From NCBI RefSeq assembly GCF_038039215.1, contig NZ_JBBPCL010000001.1, forward strand, positions 5,146,001 through 5,210,000: a stretch of DNA of 64,000 bases, written 5' to 3'. The stretch is from Pseudonocardia sp. T1-2H (GTDB lineage Bacteria; Actinomycetota; Actinomycetes; Mycobacteriales; Pseudonocardiaceae). Positions 36,352 to 45,900 of the stretch are shown one piece after another. The notes under the pieces were generated by a model. It searched no databases. It was given only the letters and a program-made list of their open reading frames with translations, and was not told where the DNA came from. Each line of letters begins with the position of its first letter. The first letter of the stretch is position 1. Made by a program: the position numbers and the translations under genes.

Positions 36352-37824
36352 TCAGTAAGCGCCGTGGCTCTTCAGGACCGCGAAAATGGTCTTCCAGATG
36401 ATCAGAGCGTCGAGAGCGAGTGACCACTGCTCGACGTAGCGCAGATCGAGACGAACCGACTCCTCCCAGTCGAGGTCGGAACGACCGCTGATCTGCCACA
36501 GACCGGTCAGGCCCGGCTTCACGAACAACCGTCGTCGTGCCTCGCCGTCGTAGGGCCGATCGGTGACCGGCAGCGGACGCGGGCCGACCAGCGACATCTG
36601 ACCTCGCAGCACGTTGACCAACTGAGGCAGCTCGTCGAGCGACGTGCGACGCAGCCAACGCCCCAGCCCGGTGACCCGAGGATCGACGGGCACCTTGAAC
36701 AGCTCCCCGGTCGCGTGCCGGTTCAGCTCCTGGAGACCGGGCCGCAGCATCTCGGCGTCGCGGACCATCGTGCGGAACTTCCACATCGTGAACTCACGCC
36801 CCTGCCACCCGGTCCGGGTCTGCCGGAAGATCGCCGGCCCGGGGCTGCTGAGCCGGATGGCCAGCGCGATCGCCACCAGCAGCGGCGCGAGAACAATCAG
36901 CGCGGTCAGCGCCACCAGCCGGTCGAGGAGCGCCTTCGCCACGCGGCGGCCACCCGCCAACTGTGGCTCGTCGACGTGCAACAACGGCAACCCGCAGACC
37001 GGCCGGATGGCGATCCGGGGACCGGCGACGTCGATCAACGCTGGGGCCACAAGCAGGTCGATCCCCGACTTGGCCAGACTCCAGGACAGCATTCGTAGGG
37101 CGCGACCGTCCATCTCCGGGCAGGGCAGCACGGCCACAGCGTCCGCGGAGGTCACCCGCAGCGCGAAGTCGACGTCCTCCAAGCCGCCCAGCACCGGCAC
37201 ACCCAGCGTCGTCAGGTCCGTGGAACCTTCCCCGCCGGGAACACACGCCCCCACGATCCGCATCCCGTGATGGGTGTCGCCGCGCATCTGTCGGGCCAGT
37301 TCAGCACCCGTTCGCCCGTGGCCCACCAGGAGGACGTCGCTCATGAAGAACCCCCGGCGACGCCTGCGGTGCACCCACTTGCGGACCAGGTAGCGTCCCA
37401 GCAGCGTCAGGGCCGCCGCCATCGGCAGAGCGACGAGGACGTAGCCACGCGCAATCTGCGCTTTCGTCGCCCAGGAGGCTGTGGCAACGGTTGCGATCAC
37501 GACGACCGCGGCCGCGAGGACGCGACGGAACTCCTCGAATCCGACCGACAGGAAACGGGCCTCATAGGCACGAGCGGCCGTCATCGCCGCCAGCCACACC
37601 AGCGGAAGACCCGCGCTGAGCGCTATATATTCCCACCGCGGATCCTGCGCCGAGGGCTCACCGAAACGGACATCGTAGGCAGTCACCCCGGCCACCAGGG
37701 AGGCGATGGCATCGATCCCGATCACCGCGCGGACGTAACCCCGCTCCCACGATCTGCGCGAGGAGCGGACCACGACTGGCTGGATCGGTATCGGCCGGAT
37801 TCCGTCGGATCTGGCAACACTCAC
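36352..37824 (-). CDS. Polyprenyl-phosphate sugar-1-phosphate transferase (WbaP/WcaJ type)
   Basis: This 490-aa priming enzyme starts at GTG 37824, after GAGGGGGTCAGGGC. The N-terminal half has four or five membrane helices (about residues 30-160), followed by a Rossmann-like region (DVLLVGHGRTGAELA). The C-terminal catalytic domain (about 285-490) has a membrane-inserted helix, then GREFTMWKFRTMVRDAEML, PVDPRVTGLGRWLRRTSLDE, LPQLVNVLRGQMSLVGPRP and GLTGLWQISGRSDLDWEE. It moves a sugar phosphate from a UDP-sugar to undecaprenyl phosphate, starting the repeat unit. Its promoter region and first codons are duplicated, inverted, at 25.3 kb. A decayed IS5-type element lies directly upstream. Confidence 0.9.
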   Translation of the reverse strand: MSVARSDGIRPIPIQPVVVRSSRRSWERGYVRAVIGIDAIASLVAGVTAYDVRFGEPSAQDPRWEYIALSAGLPLVWLAAMTAARAYEARFLSVGFEEFRRVLAAAVVVIATVATASWATKAQIARGYVLVALPMAAALTLLGRYLVRKWVHRRRRRGFFMSDVLLVGHGRTGAELARQMRGDTHHGMRIVGACVPGGEGSTDLTTLGVPVLGGLEDVDFALRVTSADAVAVLPCPEMDGRALRMLSWSLAKSGIDLLVAPALIDVAGPRIAIRPVCGLPLLHVDEPQLAGGRRVAKALLDRLVALTALIVLAPLLVAIALAIRLSSPGPAIFRQTRTGWQGREFTMWKFRTMVRDAEMLRPGLQELNRHATGELFKVPVDPRVTGLGRWLRRTSLDELPQLVNVLRGQMSLVGPRPLPVTDRPYDGEARRRLFVKPGLTGLWQISGRSDLDWEESVRLDLRYVEQWSLALDALIIWKTIFAVLKSHGAY

Positions 37825-37963
37825 GCCCTGACCCCCTCTACCCCGCGTGCACTCACCCCATTGCTCGTCCTGTGGCGCCGGAGCGTGAGCGTCCCGAGGC
37901 CCAACCACCTGAATAGACCAGTCGAAATCAAGAATGCACAGATCATCGTTGTGAGCGTGCAGG
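37687..37963 (-). repeat. Copy B of the inverted ~275-bp repeat
   Basis: The reverse complement of this block matches 25261-25534 closely, including the predicted start codon (GTG here, ATG in copy A), the ribosome site and about 140 bases upstream. Matching ends near 37687 inside the coding region and near 37963 in sequence that already resembles an IS5-type transposase. This copy heads the intact transferase gene; copy A heads the Wzz-kinase gene. Confidence 0.85.
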
Positions 37964-38194
37964 TCATCGGCGACCCGATCGGGCGGCTGGTGTGGATCTC
38001 GCCCCCGCCGCCGGGTGCCCGCCACGATATGGGCGCGGCCCGCGAGCACGGCATCATCGACGCCCGGTAACCAGAAGGACGCCAACGCCGCCCACGCCCG
38101 CCGCCACGGACTGGGCGAGCGGGTCAACGCCGAGCTGAAGAACTCCAGACCTCGTGACCGCCAATTCTTGATCAGGTCGGCAAAGGCTCACTGA
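37933..38194 (+). mobile_element. IS5-type transposase remnant
   Basis: Plus-strand reading gives VQVIGDPIGRLVWISPPPPG, RHDMGAAREHGIIDA and, after a deletion and frame change, NAAHARRHGLGERVNAELKN before a stop at 38192-38194. These match blocks of IS5-family (IS112-like) DDE transposases: the WISPALPG...H D...AREHGI region, and the C-terminal H.R.RAxGERxNAxLK region. About 60-70 residues between them are missing, and the N-terminus overlaps the repeat unit. Confidence 0.65.
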
Positions 38195-38500
38195 CGGTCC
38201 ATGCCCAGCAGCGTCTCCTAAGAGTAACCGCGAAGTACCCGAGGCCGATGAAGTCTTCGACGTTGTTGACGACGCCATTGCCGAACATGGTGCCCCCGAA
38301 GACGTAGAACTCTCGATGCGGTATTCAGTGCCGTTGGCGACGAACACACTGCCGAGCAGCCGTAGATCGTGCAGCCGTTCACTCCGAGAAGGCCCATTCT
38401 GCGGGGGCCTCGAGAGGCCCGACGGGACGAGGCGGTGATCCGGAGGGCCGCCCGGTCCAAAGGCCTGCTCGACACGGATCTGCCCATGCACAGGTGCGGT
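38195..38500. other. 306-base gap with an unassigned minus-strand fragment
   Basis: On the minus strand, about 38340-38190 reads GSVFVANGTEYRIE, then with a one-base shift FYVFGGTMFGNGVVNNVEDF and IGLGYFAVTLRR before a stop. It looks like real but broken protein, Gly/Val/Asn-rich as in beta-structured proteins. I cannot name a family. No start or promoter is evident. Confidence 0.3.
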
Positions 38501-39823
38501 TCAATCGAGTACGAGCTCCACCACTCGAGGTGGTGGTCGTTCCCGCGTCAGGAGCGCCGCGCCGACCAGGTCCGGTCGGTGGATCATGTTCCGGCGTGGT
38601 CCGCCCGGTATCCAGTACGGCGGCTCGAACACCGGGAACCCGCCGGCCATCGTGATCGTCCAGCCCTGTTTGTGGACCAGCCGGTGGTGGCGGCCGCACA
38701 GGAGTACCAGGTTGCCGACCTCGGTGGCTCCTCCGTCCGCCCAGTGGGTCACGTGGTGCGCATCGCACCACTGCGGAGGCGCATCGCAGCCCGGGAAGGC
38801 GCACCCGCCGTCACGCTGGGCCAGTGCCCGGCGCATCGCGCGGGTGGCCAGGCGCTTCTCGCGGCCCACGGCCAGCGGTTCACCGGTGGTGTCGCAGAGG
38901 ACCACGGGCACGAGCACCGGGTCGCACGCCCAGCGCCGCGCGTCCTCCGCCGACACGATCCCCTGCCGCGTCCCCTGGCCGAACCCGATCAGGCCGGCAC
39001 CGCTTCCGGACTGCAGGACCTGCAGCGGCACGGTGACCGTGACCTGCGGCCGGATCCCGCCCTCGACCCCGAGCGCGCCTTGGGTCATCGCCCGCCGGGC
39101 GAGTTCGACGAGCCCGTCCCCGGTCCGTTCGGCCGTGGATCGCTGGTCCCGTTCGGCGACCTCGCAGTCCTGCGAGCAGCCTTCGGACTCGCAGGTGGGT
39201 CTGGTCGGCCTGGTCAGCGGGGAGAGCGCCGTGCGGACGATCGCGGCAGATTCCTGGTCGAACCAGCCCTTGGCCTCGAATCCGTCGCCTCGCGGGCGGA
39301 ACGTGAGCCGGGTGCGCGTCGGCGCGCCGTCCCGCGGGCGCGGTCCGTCCGGGTCCAGGAGCGCGAGCGCGTTCTTGCCCAGCTTCGCGACGGCGTCCGG
39401 ATCCAGGGTGCGCGAGAAGTCGACCAGGTCGGCCTCGAGCGCCGGCCGGTGCGCCTCCAGGTGCGGCGGCAGCGATGTCAGCGTCCGTTGGATGACGGCG
39501 ACGTGCTCGACGGAGATGGCCGCTTCCTGAAGCGCGGCGGCGACGGCGGACAGCTCGGCCGGTACGGCCTCGCCCAGCAACGTTCGCGTGGACGCGGTGG
39601 CAACGGCGGCCCGGCTCCGGAACCTCGCTGCGGACGGCGACACGTTCTGGGTGGCGACCAGCAGATCCGCCGTGTCCCGGAAACCCCTCGCCTCCGCGAT
39701 CCCGCGGGACTCGAGTTCCGCGACGATCTCGAACATCTCCGCGAACATCGCGTTGATCGACCGCTGAGCAGCACCGGCCGCGAGGAGGAGCTCCTCGGGA
39801 GTGGAGTGCCAGTGATCGGTCAC
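38501..39823 (-). CDS. DUF222/HNH endonuclease domain protein
   Basis: This 440-aa protein starts at GTG 39823. The N-terminal DUF222 region (about residues 20-300) is helical, and the C-terminal HNH domain (about 345-400) reads CAFPGCDAPPQWCDAHHVTH, WADGGATEVGNLVLLCGRHH. The paired cysteines and DAHH...GRHH form the usual zinc/metal site. The proteins are numerous in actinobacterial genomes, often many copies per genome, and may be selfish or mobile-linked. It has no evident tie to the polysaccharide genes. Nothing in the sequence suggests it is inactive. Confidence 0.88.
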   Translation of the reverse strand: MTDHWHSTPEELLLAAGAAQRSINAMFAEMFEIVAELESRGIAEARGFRDTADLLVATQNVSPSAARFRSRAAVATASTRTLLGEAVPAELSAVAAALQEAAISVEHVAVIQRTLTSLPPHLEAHRPALEADLVDFSRTLDPDAVAKLGKNALALLDPDGPRPRDGAPTRTRLTFRPRGDGFEAKGWFDQESAAIVRTALSPLTRPTRPTCESEGCSQDCEVAERDQRSTAERTGDGLVELARRAMTQGALGVEGGIRPQVTVTVPLQVLQSGSGAGLIGFGQGTRQGIVSAEDARRWACDPVLVPVVLCDTTGEPLAVGREKRLATRAMRRALAQRDGGCAFPGCDAPPQWCDAHHVTHWADGGATEVGNLVLLCGRHHRLVHKQGWTITMAGGFPVFEPPYWIPGGPRRNMIHRPDLVGAALLTRERPPPRVVELVLD

Positions 39824-40405
39824 CAGTCCATGGTATCGAACATCTGTTCGAGTTGAACCTTCCTGAGCCGGGCGGGCAACAGGAGGCGACGAGCGGCTGT
39901 GATCATCGGTAGTGTCGGCAGCGGGAACAGGCCCCGTCCGAGCGTGCGGCCGAGCCAGGACAGGGTGACGTCGCGGTGCGCCGGGTGGGCGAGCCGGGCA
40001 CCGTGGCCGGCCGGACGCCTTCGCTGCTCGCCAGGTCGGCGACGCGCCGGAGCGTCGCGGCGAATCGCTGGTCGACGGGCGTGAGCCCCTGCCTGCGGAT
40101 TCCGCGACTCGTCGAGCAGCGCGTTGTGCAGCGAGCTTCCGACGAAGAGGGCGAGACCACGAGGTCGCCGGCCCGACACCCCGTCCCGCCCATCCCGTCC
40201 CCGGTGTCGGCAGGGCTTCCCGGTGCTCGCCCCTCACGTGTGGACAGACCGATGTGGAGCGACGGCGCGGTCACAACGCCGACGCCACCATCCGTCGAGC
40301 GCGAGGCCTACGTGGACGACGACAGCGTGGCCGAAACCGCCTGTGCCGCGCCCACAACGCTGACCTGCACCTCGGCCGTGACCGCGACGGTCCGCTCTTC
40401 GGGCC
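39824..40405. other. 582-base gap, no convincing gene
   Basis: A minus-strand frame runs through 40179-39820 and ends overlapping the start of the DUF222 gene, but its composition (Arg/Pro/Ala-rich, no motif) looks like a by-product of GC content. Parts of two frames (LTPVDQRFAATLRRVADLAS; LSWLGRTLGRGLFPLPTLPM) read more like protein and could belong to a frameshifted remnant. The DUF222 promoter should be here. Confidence 0.4.
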
Positions 40406-41138
40406 TCACCGCGCCACGGTGTTGCCCTGCGGACCCTCGGTGTGCGAGAGCCGCTTGGCGAAGCAGTCGCCCTTGTCGAACCCGTTCGCGTCGCACCAGG
40501 CGTTCACCTGCGCGGCGGTGGAGTGCGGCGTCGCGACCAGGACCACCCAGAACCCCGGGCGTCTGAAGGTCGGGTAGTCGTCCGAGCGCACCAGGATCGC
40601 GTCGGGATAGGTCCGCTCGAGGTCCTGGAACTCCTGCAGGATCCGCGCGTCGTCGTAGGTCCCGTTTTCCACGAGACCGGCCTGTCTCGCCGCGATCCGG
40701 GGCAGCCAAGAGCCGACGACCGACTCGGCGACCGACCGGTCCGACGCGACCTGGACGTCGAGCAAGGCGGGCGCCGGCGCGACGCCCTGGTCCGCGCCGG
40801 TCGGGGAGGGCGCCGCGGGCGCGATCGGCGCCGGGACCGCGGTGGTGTCGTCGCGTGGCGTGAAGTACCAGGCCGCTCCTCCGGCACCGGCGAGCACGAG
40901 GACCGCGACGACCGCGGCCGTCACGATCCGGGGCGACGGCCGGGCCGGGGCACGGCCTGGCGCTCCCCGGGCTGCGACCGCTCGGGCTGCCGGGCGCGGG
41001 CGGCGGCGCCGGCCCGGTCATCGTCGGCACGGTCGGCCCGGTCAGGGTCTGCTCCGCCACCTCGGCCGACGTGCCGCACCTGGTGCAGAATCGCGCGCCG
41101 GGGCGAATCACGGCGGCGCATCCCGCGCAGACGCTCAC
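40406..41138 (-). pseudogene. Zinc-ribbon, single-pass membrane protein with a frameshift
   Basis: The frame from GTG 41138 begins SVCAGCAAVIRPGARFCTRC, a four-cysteine zinc ribbon, followed by a Pro-rich linker. Between about 41010 and 40925 the reading must change frame to continue into SPRIVTAAVVAVLVLAGAGG (membrane helix) and an extracytoplasmic domain (VASDRSVAESVVGSWLPRIA, QEFQDLERTYPDAILVRSDD, FWVVLVATPHSTAAQVNAWC) ending at 40406. Architecture after repair: about 243 aa, ribbon, helix, exported domain. If the shift is real, only the second part (from about 40924) could be made. The start overlaps the 58-aa gene by four bases. Confidence 0.6.
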
Positions 41139-41311
41139 GAGAACAGGTCGATCACCGCGATGATCCCCTCGGCGTGGGTGCCCAGCGCGGTCCGGAGGTC
41201 TGCGAGGGTCGTCGAGGTCCCGGCACCCCGGTTCGACGTCACGGTCCCGATGCCGAACGTGCTGTCCCGCAGGTCCCCGCCGGTGATCGTGGTGGACTCC
41301 TTCTCGGTCAT
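41135..41311 (-). CDS. 58-aa protein with GDLR..TFGIG motif
   Basis: This small intact frame runs from ATG 41311 to TGA 41135, overlapping both neighbours by four bases (ATGA upstream, GTGA downstream). The protein starts MTEKESTTITGGDLRDSTFG and ends in a hydrophobic amphipathic helix, GTHAEGIIAVIDLFS. The GGDLRDSTFGIGTVTS segment recurs as AGDLRGATFGIGRVTR at the C-terminus of the product encoded just upstream, so the two may share a binding motif or once formed one unit. No known family was recognised. A clear GGAGGCACCGTC lies upstream of the ATG. Confidence 0.6.
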   Translation of the reverse strand: MTEKESTTITGGDLRDSTFGIGTVTSNRGAGTSTTLADLRTALGTHAEGIIAVIDLFS

Positions 41312-42820
41312 GACGGTGCCTCCTTGCCCGGGCTGCGGCGGGTGACCCGCCCGATGCCGAAGGTCGCTCCACGCAGGTCACCGGCCTGCACGTCGATGTG
41401 GTGGCTATCGACCTCGGCGCGGGCGACGTCGAGGACCGTCGTCGCGAAGTAGCCCCGGCGGCCAGGAACTCGGTGACGGCCCGGGGCACCGCCTGCTCGA
41501 CGACCTGCGGGTACCGCACGGCGTCCGCATCCTGGAAGAACGCCCAGCATCCGCCGGAACGGCGATGTATCCGCGGTCCGGTCGATGCTGCGGAACCGTT
41601 CCCGGATCGGTAGCAGGACGCAGTGGGTCCATTTCAGGTAGAGCATCTGCTCGTCCGCGCCGACGGTGAAGAAGCATGACGTCGTGAGGTCCCGGCGCAG
41701 GCCTACACCCGAAAGCAGCGGTAGAGCCGGGCGATCTCCTCGGGCCGGTCGGCCAGACGCCGGCCCTGGCGGCCGGCATCGAGTTGCGGGGCGCGCGGCT
41801 GAGGTCCGGGAGGATGCCGTCGACGGCGGGGGCACTACGGTCACGCAGCAACCGTCCGGCGTGGACGAACACCATCTCGTGCGCGCTGAGCCGCCCCAAC
41901 CGGCCGGACGGCGGCAGGGCAAGCACCTCGTCCCTCACGACGGTTCCGGACCCGACGAACGGCTCCGGGTTCCGGTGGACGACCACCTCCGCCTCATCGC
42001 TGCGCGGGCCGGACCTTGCGGTGTCGAAGCGTGCGAGCTCGGTTCCCCACAGCTTGCTGTCCCACATCCGGACCCGCCGCTCGCGGCCGGGCGGCAGCGG
42101 CGGGCGTCCGGCTCGAACGCCGTCCGGAACCGGTTCCGGGTCAGGTCCTCGACGATCGACTCGTCCGCCGCCAGGACGGCGAGCGTCGCGAGACCGAACA
42201 CCGCCGCGAGGAACAGGCACAGCGCCGACGACCCGAGACCGATCCCGCCGGTCGGGCTCCCGAGCGCACCGCTCATGCCGAGCGCCGGGAGCACCACCAG
42301 CGCGAGCACCACGGCACCCGCCGACCATCACGGCGGTGACTCGCGTTCCCTCTCCGTGCCGAGCGACCGTCATGGCGACCGCGGTCAGCAGCCACAGGAT
42401 CGCGAGCCACGGGATCGTGAACAGGAACGCCACCAGGAGCACGAGCAGCACCGCGTCCCGGATCTTCCGCCGGGCTCGCGCGGCGACGGCGTCCCGGAGC
42501 ACCGCCGCGACGTCGAGCCCGACGTCCGGTGGGAGCGCCCGGGTCTTCTCGACCAGGTACTCGGCGATCGCCCGGTCCGCGAAGCCCGCGTCGATGTGCG
42601 CGGCGGCGCACAGGTACCGGGTCGTGCCGCCGTCGTCGCCGCCCGACGGTGTGGGCGGGGGGCGCAGGGCCGGGGGCGGGGTGGGCGCGGGGGCGGGCGT
42701 CCACTGCACCGGCGCCCGGCTGCGTTTGCCCTTCGGCCTCTGCTTCAGCGAGGCTCCGCAGCCGGCACAGAAGAAGATCTCCGTGGTCGTTCTGCACTCC
42801 GCAACCGCGCTAGCGCGCAC
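41308..42820 (-). pseudogene. Zinc-ribbon multi-pass membrane protein with several frameshifts
   Basis: Pieces in different frames make one protein in order. A zinc ribbon (IFFCAGCGASLKQRPKGK) and a Pro-rich linker lead to helix YLCAAAHIDAGFADRAIAEY and DAVLLVLLVAFLFTIPWLAI. After a shift come LALVVLPALGMSGALGSPTG and further helices. After another shift come MWDSKLWGTELARFDTARSG and NPEPFVGSGTVVRDEV. A further shift leads to TTSCFFTVGADEQMLYLKWT, then YPQVVEQAVPRAVTEFLAA, then FATTVLDVARAEVDSHHIDV ending in AGDLRGATFGIGRVTR. At least four or five indels in 1.5 kb show decay. Actinobacterial homologues with the PFVGSG block exist as uncharacterised membrane proteins. The start (GTG 42820) is tentative. 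Confidence 0.6.
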
Positions 42821-42942
42821 GGCAGCACCACCGGTAACCGTCTCCGCCTCGCCATCGATCCGGTTACGAGGACGGTGCGGTGGGATCTCCGAGTAGCAAC
42901 CACTGTTGAGACAGGCGGCGCCGGTTGAGCACGCGACGACCG

Positions 42943-43905
42943 CTACAACCGGGCTTCGGTGCGATGCTCGAGGAACCACTGGTACGTGCTCTCGATCCCC
43001 TCGCGCAGCGGGATCTGGGGCTCCCACCCCAACGCCTTGAGACGCGAGACGTCGAGCAGCTTCCGAGGCGTCCCGTCCGGCCGCGAGGTGTCCTGCACGA
43101 TCTCGCCGGTGAAGCCGACGACGTCCGCGACGGTCTCGGCGAGCTCACGGATCGTGACGTCCTCCCCGAGCCCGACGTTGATCGTCTCCGGCTCGTCGTA
43201 CACGTCGAGCAGGCGGACGATCGCGCGTCCGAGGTCGTCGACGTGCAGGAACTCCCGTCGCGGGGTGCCGCTCCCCCACAGCACTACCTTCTCGGCGCCG
43301 GTCTCGACCGCCTCGTGGAACCGCCGGATCAGCGCCGGCAGCACGTGGGAGTTCTCCGGGTCGAAGTTGTCGCCGGGCCCGTAGAGGTTCGTCGGCATCG
43401 CCGAGATCCACCGCACCCCGTACTGCCGCCGGTGCGCCTGGACCTGCATGATCCCTGCGATCTTCGCGACCGCGTACGCGTCGTTGGTCGGCTCCAGAGC
43501 CCCGGTGAGCAGACTCGACTCCCGGATCGGCTGCTCCGCGAACTTCGGGTAGATGCACGACGACCCGAGGAACAGCAGTCGCTGCACGCCGGCTGCCTGC
43601 GCCGCGTCCATCACGTTGACCTGGATCTGCAGGTTCTCGGAGAGGAACTCAGCGGGGTAGGTGTTGTTCGCGACAATGCCCCCGACCCGCGCCGCCGCAA
43701 GCACCACCACATCCGGGCGTGTCGACAGAAGGAAGTCGAACGTCGCGGCGCGGTCCCGCAGGTCCACCTCAGACGACCGTGCACCTACCAGGTCGCCGTA
43801 GCCCGCGTCCGTCAGCGCTCTCCAGATCGCCGAACCTGCGAGACCCCGATGCCCCGCGACGTACACCCGGGACTGTCGATCGATCATCTCAGTCTTGGCC
43901 GCCAC
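42943..43905 (-). CDS. fcl: GDP-L-fucose synthase
   Basis: This 320-aa NADP-dependent epimerase/reductase converts GDP-4-keto-6-deoxymannose to GDP-L-fucose. Motifs: [18 protein letters not shown] (residues 14-31), [35 protein letters not shown], the catalytic YAVAKIAGI (about 142-150), [18 protein letters not shown], and [16 protein letters not shown]. It is complete and typical in length. An internal ATG (IDRQSRVYV) is an alternative start. Its pathway partner gmd lies 7 kb away at 51.1 kb, with Wzx/Wzy module 2 inserted between. Confidence 0.93.
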   Translation of the reverse strand: MAAKTEMIDRQSRVYVAGHRGLAGSAIWRALTDAGYGDLVGARSSEVDLRDRAATFDFLLSTRPDVVVLAAARVGGIVANNTYPAEFLSENLQIQVNVMDAAQAAGVQRLLFLGSSCIYPKFAEQPIRESSLLTGALEPTNDAYAVAKIAGIMQVQAHRRQYGVRWISAMPTNLYGPGDNFDPENSHVLPALIRRFHEAVETGAEKVVLWGSGTPRREFLHVDDLGRAIVRLLDVYDEPETINVGLGEDVTIRELAETVADVVGFTGEIVQDTSRPDGTPRKLLDVSRLKALGWEPQIPLREGIESTYQWFLEHRTEARL

Positions 43906-44233
43906 TGGTCTCCCTCATCGTCGGCATCGCGGGCGTGTCGCCCTATTGACCTCGCTCCTCGAGACGCATGTGTTGCCACGGGCGCGAGTTTTCGTCGAAG
44001 GATCACACGACAGCGCAGCTCCCACCGCCGCGGGCGCGTGCGCTACTCGCCGGGTCCTCAGTGTTGAGGAGCTTGCGTGACGACCGCATCACCATCTGTA
44101 ACAGGACCATCTGGCTGGTCGAAAGACGGCATGAGAGCACGGCGCAGACGACAGACGATCCAGCTCGGCCGATCGACGCCATCGGCGCTCATCCATGTCA
44201 GCACACCAAACCGCAGCGGCGAGAGGCTCCCAC
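43906..44233. promoter_or_regulatory. Divergent promoter region between fcl and a glycosyltransferase gene
   Basis: These 328 bases separate two head-to-head genes and hold no recognisable coding sequence. Promoters for both directions should be here. I could not pick -10/-35 elements with confidence. A GAGAGG seven bases before the TTG at 44234 is the likely ribosome site of the rightward gene. Confidence 0.4.
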
Positions 44234-45608
44234 TTGAGCACCGAGGACACCAACACCCGCGTCGAGGAGACCAATCCGGTCCCTCTCGACCTGGTCTCGG
44301 CTCGACGGCCGCAGCAGCCCGAGGCCGACCAGGCGATCGTCGGCGCTGAGGGACGCCCGCTGCGCGTCCTGGCGGTCGGCATCAACTTCGGGCCGGAGCA
44401 CACAGGCATCGCTCCGTACACCACGCAGCTCTGCGAGTACCTGGTCGCGCGTGGGGCGTCGGTGTCGGTGCTTACCGGGGTGCCGCATTACCCGGGGTGG
44501 ACCGTCGACTCGGCGTCCCGGTGGCGCCTCCGTCGTGTGGAGAAGCGCGACCGGTTCGAGGTGCGTCGGCTGCGGCACTACGTACCGAGGAAGCAGACCG
44601 CTGTTCGGCGTGCGCTGTACGAGTTTTCCTTCGCGCTCCAAGTCGCGCTGCAGCGCCCGCAGGAGCGTCCCGACGTAGTCCTGGCTGTGGTCCCGTCGTT
44701 GTTGAGCGCCGTCGTTGCTCAGCGGATTGCCGCTCGCGCCGGTGTCCCGCTCGTCGTGTGGGTCCAGGACCTCATGGGCCGGGCCGCCGCGCAGAGCGGA
44801 ATTGAGGGTGGGGCTCGCGTCGCGCGCATCGTGGGATCGGTCGAGAAGTGGGTCCTCCAGCGCGCAGACGAGGTGCTCGTCCTCAACTCGCATTTCGCCG
44901 ACTACGTCCAGTCGATCGGCGTCGACGCCGGCCGCCTGACTCTGCGGCCGAACTGGACCCATGTCGCTACGCCGTCCGGCACCGACCGGGAGCAGACGAG
45001 GGCCCGGCTAGGGTGGAGCCCGGACGAGACGGTCGTCCTGCACACCGGCAATATGGGCCTGAAGCAGGGGCTCGAGAACGTCATCGCGGCAGCACGGCTC
45101 GCGGGCGACCTCGGAAACAAGAACGTGCGGTTCGTCCTCATGGGCGACGGCAGCCAACGCGAGGCCCTCCAGCAGGATGCCGAGGGGGTTGCTGCAGTCG
45201 CGTTCCTGCCCCCCGCTCCGAGCTCCCGAGTACGCAGACATCCTCGCCGCCGCGGACATCCTGCTGGTCAATGAGCGACCGTCGTCCGTCGACATGAGCC
45301 TGCCGAGCAAACTGACTTCCTACCTCCGAGCCGGGCGGCCGATCATCGCAGCGTCCCCATCTGACGGCGGGACCGCGGTCGAGGTAGCGCGCTCCGGGGG
45401 TGGTCTCGTCGTTGCGCCGGGACGGCCGCAGGTGCTGCTCGACGCAGTCGAGGGGCTCGTCGCGGCCCCCCAGTCGATGGATCTGATGGGCGAAGCCGGA
45501 CGCTCGTACGCCGAGGAGCATCTCGATGCGACACGCGCACTTCAGGGATTGCTAGCCATCCTGGCGACAGCGGCCGCAAGCTCTGGGCGGAAAGCAAGCC
45601 TCGGATAG
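44234..45608 (+). pseudogene. WcaI-like GT4 glycosyltransferase, single frameshift
   Basis: Two frames make one GT-B glycosyltransferase of about 457 aa. The first has LAVGINFGPEHTGIAPYTTQ, GVPHYPGWTVDSASRW, LVVWVQDLMGRAAAQSG and VLHTGNMGLKQGLENVIAAA. The second has PEYADILAAADILLVNERPS, MSLPSKLTSYLRAGRPIIA and the rest of the nucleotide-binding domain, to 45608. The shift is at about 45221, where removing one A restores FLPPAPAPEYADIL. The single indel suggests recent loss or a sequence error. Layout resembles colanic-acid WcaI. The start is taken as TTG 44234 (after GAGAGG); an in-frame ATG at 44195 lacks a ribosome site. Confidence 0.75.
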
Positions 45609-45900
45609 CTCGGCCCTCAAGACGGCCACAATCCTCTCGCTCGCGCAGGCATAGCATGCCCTGGCCGTACAAACGGCGCGCCCGCAGCAGCCACAAACGG
45701 TCTGCAATGGGTCAGCGATGAGTACGAACTGCAACGTCGCTCCACCCCTCCCTCGCCAGTTGACCGCAATATTCTATAGCCACCTGATAGTAGAATCACC
45801 AGCCCGAGTCAGGTGAACACTTGGACATCAAAAGGGGGCGCCCGAGAGTCAATTTACTTAGACCCTGCATCACCCGGCTCAATTGTCTCTTCAGTAAGCA

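Noticed and set aside
25261..37963. Site-specific invertase controlling the 12-kb inversion
   Set aside because: No serine or tyrosine recombinase gene is present in the window; any inversion would have to use homologous recombination or an enzyme from elsewhere.
39820..40179. 119-codon minus-strand frame just upstream of the DUF222 gene
   Set aside because: No motif, composition typical of GC-rich noise, and no ribosome site; left as an unassigned gap.
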